Shown piece by piece: positions 5,407 to 7,979 of a stretch of 7,979 nucleotides of DNA. Made by a program: the position numbers and the translations under genes. The DNA comes from Planctomycetales bacterium. GTDB taxonomy: Bacteria > Planctomycetota > Planctomycetia > Pirellulales > Thermoguttaceae. The DNA is taken from contig SKZG01000105.1 in the NCBI GenBank assembly GCA_007127495.1, forward strand, positions 1 through 7,979, written 5' to 3'. The number at the start of each line of letters is the position of its first letter. The stretch's first letter is position 1. Under the pieces are notes generated by a model. That model had not been told where the DNA came from, did not search any database, and worked only from the letters and a program-made list of their open reading frames with translations.

Positions 5407-6945
5407 TCACGTCCAAAGCTGCCGGTCGAGGATGCGGTAGTTGATCGCTTCGTTCAGGTGCGACGGCTGAATATCGACGCTCTGGTCGAGATCGGCGATG
5501 GTGCGGGCGACTCGAAGGATCTTGTCGTGGGCGCGCGCCGACAGGCCCAACTCGCTCATGGCGGCCTTCAGCAGGTTCATGCCCTCGCGGTCCAGCCGGC
5601 AGAACTGCCGGACCTGGCGGTGGGGCATATCGGCATTGTGCCGCGTTGTGCCGCCTGCGAATCGCTCGGCCTGAATGCGCCGCGCCCCGGCCACGTACTC
5701 CCGCATTTCAGCGCTCGAGGTGCCTGGCGTCGTCGACGACAGCTCTTGAAACGCGACGGCCGGGGCCTCGATGTGGATGTCGATCCGATCCAGGAGCGGC
5801 CCGCTGATGCGGCTCATGTACCGCTCGATGAGCGTGGGCCCGCAATGGCACTCGCGCCGGGGGTCGGTCCGATATCCGCAGGGGCACGGGTTCAGTGCGG
5901 CGATGAGCATGAAGTTCGCCGGGAACGTCGTACTGTTCAGTGCCCGCGAAATCGTTACCATACCGTCTTCCAGCGGCTGGCGGAGCACTTCAAGCGTGGT
6001 GCGATTGAACTCCGGCAACTCGTCGAGGAACAGCACGCCGTTGTGGGCGAGGCTGATTTCACCCGGGGTTGGCGTTGAGCCGCCGCCCACCAGGCCCGCG
6101 TTCGAAATGGTGTGGTGCGGCGAGCGGAAAGGACGCACGGCCAGCAGGGGCTGGCCCGGTCGGAGCCGGCCCACGGCACTGTAAATGCGCGTGGTCTCGA
6201 TCGATTCGCCTGGTGTGAGGTCGGGCAGAATGGTGGGCATGCGTTTGGCCAGCATGGTCTTGCCGGAGCCGGGGGGGCCTACCATCAGCAGATTATGTTT
6301 TCCGGCCGCGGCAACGCATAGCGCGCGCTTGGCCATCTCTTGCCCCCGCACGTCGGCGAAGTCGACTTCGTATTTGCCCAACTCGCGAAACAACTCGTCG
6401 ACGCGCGACGGGACGGGTTGCAACTCGACCTCGCCACAAAGAAACGCGACGGCCTGTGCCAAGCTGCTCACGGCGAAGACACTGGTGTTCTCCACCACGG
6501 CGGCTTCGGCTGCGCTCTCGGCGGGGACCAATACGCCCGCCACGTGGTCTTGGTCCGCCGCCGCCATGGCCATCGAAAGCGCGCCCTTGGCCGGCCGCGT
6601 ATTGCCGTCGAGCGCAAGTTCGCCAATCACCACGTACCGGTCGAATCGTTCGGCCGAGATCTGGCCGCTCGCGGCCAGCAAGCCCAACGCAATGGGCAGG
6701 TCGAACGAGGAGGCATCCTTGGGCAAATCGGCCGGGGCGAGGTTGATCACCACCCGATTTTGCGGAAGCTGAAAACCCGAATTGACAATCGCCCGCTCCA
6801 CCCGGTGCGTGCTCTCCTTGACCGCGGCTTCCGGGAGGCCCACCAGAACCGTTTTCGGCAAACCGGCGGGCGAGACGTCGACCTCGACCTCAACCGGCAA
6901 GGCATCGATCCCGAGCAGCGAGAAGGTTCTGAGCTTCGCGAGCAT
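5407..6945 (-). CDS. comM: ComM/YifB-family AAA+ ATPase (Mg-chelatase-like), branch migration helicase
   Basis: The 512-residue protein is complete and of the usual length for the family. ComM in Vibrio and relatives is a hexameric helicase that promotes branch migration during integration of incoming DNA in natural transformation; YifB homologues are widespread in non-competent bacteria too. The ATG at 6945 is preferred because it gives the family-typical beginning [15 protein letters not shown]; the TTG at 6990 would add 15 atypical residues. Visible order: N-terminal ChlI-type domain with a Lon-protease-like fold (about 1-170, including [10 protein letters not shown] and [13 protein letters not shown]), Walker A GPPGSGKT (223-230), [19 protein letters not shown] (271-289), Walker [11 protein letters not shown] (304-313), a four-Cys zinc-site candidate CPC...CHC (354, 356, 366, 368), [15 protein letters not shown] (379-393) and the C-terminal helical domain with [20 protein letters not shown] (467-486). 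All key residues are intact. No competence genes are adjacent. The ribosome site is weak. Confidence 0.95.
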   Translation of the reverse strand: MLAKLRTFSLLGIDALPVEVEVDVSPAGLPKTVLVGLPEAAVKESTHRVERAIVNSGFQLPQNRVVINLAPADLPKDASSFDLPIALGLLAASGQISAERFDRYVVIGELALDGNTRPAKGALSMAMAAADQDHVAGVLVPAESAAEAAVVENTSVFAVSSLAQAVAFLCGEVELQPVPSRVDELFRELGKYEVDFADVRGQEMAKRALCVAAAGKHNLLMVGPPGSGKTMLAKRMPTILPDLTPGESIETTRIYSAVGRLRPGQPLLAVRPFRSPHHTISNAGLVGGGSTPTPGEISLAHNGVLFLDELPEFNRTTLEVLRQPLEDGMVTISRALNSTTFPANFMLIAALNPCPCGYRTDPRRECHCGPTLIERYMSRISGPLLDRIDIHIEAPAVAFQELSSTTPGTSSAEMREYVAGARRIQAERFAGGTTRHNADMPHRQVRQFCRLDREGMNLLKAAMSELGLSARAHDKILRVARTIADLDQSVDIQPSHLNEAINYRILDRQLWT

Positions 6946-7088
6946 TGACAATTCCCGCCATGATCGTGAGGGGAGCAGGGCGGAGTTCAACGCCGCACGG
7001 CGCCCAACGATACGAAAGCCTCCACCCTAGCGGCCACGAGATTGTGGCATATCGCAAGGCGGAATGCAAGGCGGGGATAACGCCCGCA
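6946..7088. other. Upstream region of comM
   Basis: No gene is seen here. It holds a 9-base direct repeat GCAAGGCGG (7054-7062 and 7066-7074) and a small hairpin GCCAC/GTGGC (7033-7037 with 7044-7048). On the minus strand TTGCAT, a 17-base spacer and CACAAT could be a weak comM promoter, but each hexamer matches consensus poorly. Confidence 0.35.
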
Positions 7089-7174
7089 GGGACTGTCCCA
7101 ATTTTCGCGGCACACAGAGCGTTTGGCCCGGTGAGGCGCCGCCGCAGCCGTAGCCGCGAAAATGGGACTGTCCC
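7089..7174. repeat. Palindromic intergenic element with GGGACTGTCCC ends
   Basis: The left arm 7089-7111 reads GGGACTGTCCC then AATTTTCGCGGC. The right arm 7153-7174 reads GCCGCGAAAAT then GGGACTGTCCC. The arms are inverted copies over about 22 bases with only an A/T indel and the central base of the 11-mer differing, and they enclose 41 bases. Each 11-mer is itself a palindrome with 5-base arms. A decayed third copy (GGGAAAACTGTCCCC) lies at 7189-7203. The build suggests a REP- or MITE-like repeat dispersed in the genome; mobility is inferred. Confidence 0.65.
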
Positions 7175-7234
7175 GGTCGCATGGTATCGGGAAAACTGTC
7201 CCCACCGCCCGGTATACTTGCCGCGTGCCGTTTG

Positions 7235-7307
7235 TGCGCTTTTGTAGGATGGACATTCTTGTCCGTCTTCGCTTGGACGGGCTAAAGCCCATCCTACGGA
7301 AAGCGCA
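7235..7307. repeat. Second palindromic element with GTAGGATGG/CCATCCTAC arms
   Basis: TGCGCTTT (7235-7242) and GTAGGATGG (7244-7252) pair with CCATCCTAC (7289-7297) and AAAGCGCA (7300-7307), giving 17 base pairs interrupted by a 1-versus-2-base bulge. The interior has a further small stem CCGTC/GACGG (7263-7267 with 7276-7280). The sequence type (TAGGATGG with GGGCTAAAGCCC in the loop) is one I associate with dispersed intergenic palindromes, possibly mobilised by REP-associated tyrosine transposases. No transposase gene is in the window. Confidence 0.6.
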
Positions 7308-7362
7308 GTTTTAAGCCGCGGCGAGTATATACACCTACCGAAAAGCGGAGCAGTTTCCGTGA

Positions 7363-7399
7363 ACGGTTACCGGCGTACTTACCGGCAGCCGGTCACCGT
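7363..7399 (-). terminator. Hairpin spanning the stop codon of the YTV protein gene
   Basis: ACGGTTACCGGC (7363-7374) and GCCGGTCACCGT (7388-7399) are inverted with 11 of 12 pairs, and the TAA at 7381-7379 lies in the loop. The position at the very end of the gene suggests a 3'-end structure, but the minus-strand sequence after the stem (TCACGGAAACTG) has no T-run, so intrinsic termination is uncertain. Confidence 0.4.
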
Positions 7400-7979
7400 T
7401 TGGGCCACCATGCGACAAACCCGGACCTCCACTTCCCGCTCCACTTCGTGGGGCACCATGACCGTGTACGAAACGGTCTTTTCCTCGGGCTGGCACTCGT
7501 ACGAAGTGTAGGTGAGTGTCCGCGTTCGCGTCTCGGGTACCCACTCGGTGTATTCGACCTCCTTGGATCGCTCTTCGTGCTCCATGCGGCACACCTTGAC
7601 CGTCCGGGTTCGGGTTTCGGGTTCGCACTTGGTCACAAGGTACTCGTAGGGTTCTTCGACGAGTTCCTGCCTCATCACGGTCACTTCGACCTCGTGCTCG
7701 ACAAGATTGGGGACCCAGCTCTTGCAAACTTGGGTCACCGTACAAACGTCAACGCACGGAGCGCAGCAACCCAAACGCCTTGCCTTGCGAGCCATTCGAC
7801 GTGCCTTGTAAGACACTTTGCGTACTACAGGCACCGTCACCTCGCGCTCTTCCCAATGCCCCTCGTCTTTCCACACTTTGCGGGTTTCCGTGGCCGGCAC
7901 AACGCGCCGCACGGTGCGTACACCTTCCCGCGTCTCCTGGCGAGGCACCAGGACCGTGTACTCGACTTCCTTCTCTTCC
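7379..7979 (-). CDS. YTV-repeat protein, C-terminal part (start outside window)
   Basis: The minus-strand frame is open to the window edge: residues EEKEVEYTVL precede the GTG at 7948, so that codon is internal and the protein begins beyond the window. The visible 199 residues are built of repeats in which E-x-E-Y-T-V-x-V-P is followed by E-T-R-T-R: EYTVLVPRQETREG, VEYTEWVPETRTRTL and VSYTVMVPHEVERE, with weaker copies such as YEYLVTKCEPETRTRT between. This is the YTV family, first noted as I recall in Rhodopirellula baltica and found mainly in planctomycetes; such proteins are presumed exported or cell-wall associated, with function unproven. A basic, Cys-rich insert (KARRMARKARRLGCCAPCVDVC, about 64-85) splits the repeats. 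Further single Cys residues (positions 91, 119, 130, 158, 184, 197) suggest disulphide cross-linking outside the cytoplasm. There is a strong alternation of Glu and Arg/Lys with Thr/Val, typical of extended beta strands. Confidence 0.85.
   Translation of the reverse strand, partial: EEKEVEYTVLVPRQETREGVRTVRRVVPATETRKVWKDEGHWEEREVTVPVVRKVSYKARRMARKARRLGCCAPCVDVCTVTQVCKSWVPNLVEHEVEVTVMRQELVEEPYEYLVTKCEPETRTRTVKVCRMEHEERSKEVEYTEWVPETRTRTLTYTSYECQPEEKTVSYTVMVPHEVEREVEVRVCRMVAQTVTGCR

Overview
The window looks like a GC-rich chromosomal segment of a planctomycete, most likely from the Pirellulales side of the phylum. This rests on a YTV-repeat protein (a family known to me mainly from Rhodopirellula and relatives), large exported low-complexity proteins of unknown function, single genes in mixed orientations, and palindromic intergenic repeats. 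No rRNA, tRNA, CRISPR array or transposase gene was seen.

Layout: (1) 1-786, plus strand: the C-terminal half of a bacterial glycyl-tRNA synthetase (alpha2 type), cut by the left edge. (2) 813-1490, minus strand, converging on it: an exported cupin resembling D-lyxose isomerases, with a strong ribosome binding site and a plausible sigma-70-type promoter. (3) 1592-1911: about 300 bases with no convincing gene. (4) 1912-2158: an extended -10 promoter followed by a roughly 210-base leader packed with hairpins. (5) 2159-4384, plus: a 741-residue exported mosaic protein with a conserved-looking N-terminal domain, a His-rich PDRVVHHG tandem repeat, a Cys-rich patch, an alternating Gly-X (Pro/Glu) tract and a C-terminal beta-propeller-like domain. 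(6) 4385-4556: a spacer with two strong inverted repeats. (7) 4557-5303, plus: a small exported protein carrying a stand-alone motif resembling the C-terminal signature of secretins, plus a TPR-like helical hairpin. (8) 5407-6945, minus: a complete ComM/YifB-family AAA+ ATPase. (9) 6946-7378: an intergenic region with two palindromic repeat elements. (10) 7379-7979, minus: the C-terminal part of a YTV-repeat protein, cut by the right edge.

How the genes relate: the synthetase and ComM are ordinary household genes. The two neighbouring plus-strand genes at 2159 and 4557 both encode exported proteins without recognised enzymatic function and may be co-expressed, although the spacer contains strong hairpins that could separate or attenuate them. 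The parts most likely to hold undescribed biology are the structured leader RNA at 1944-2117, the mosaic His-repeat/Gly-X/propeller protein it precedes, and the secretin-motif protein behind it. All functional statements come from reading the sequence and from memory of protein families; no searches were run.
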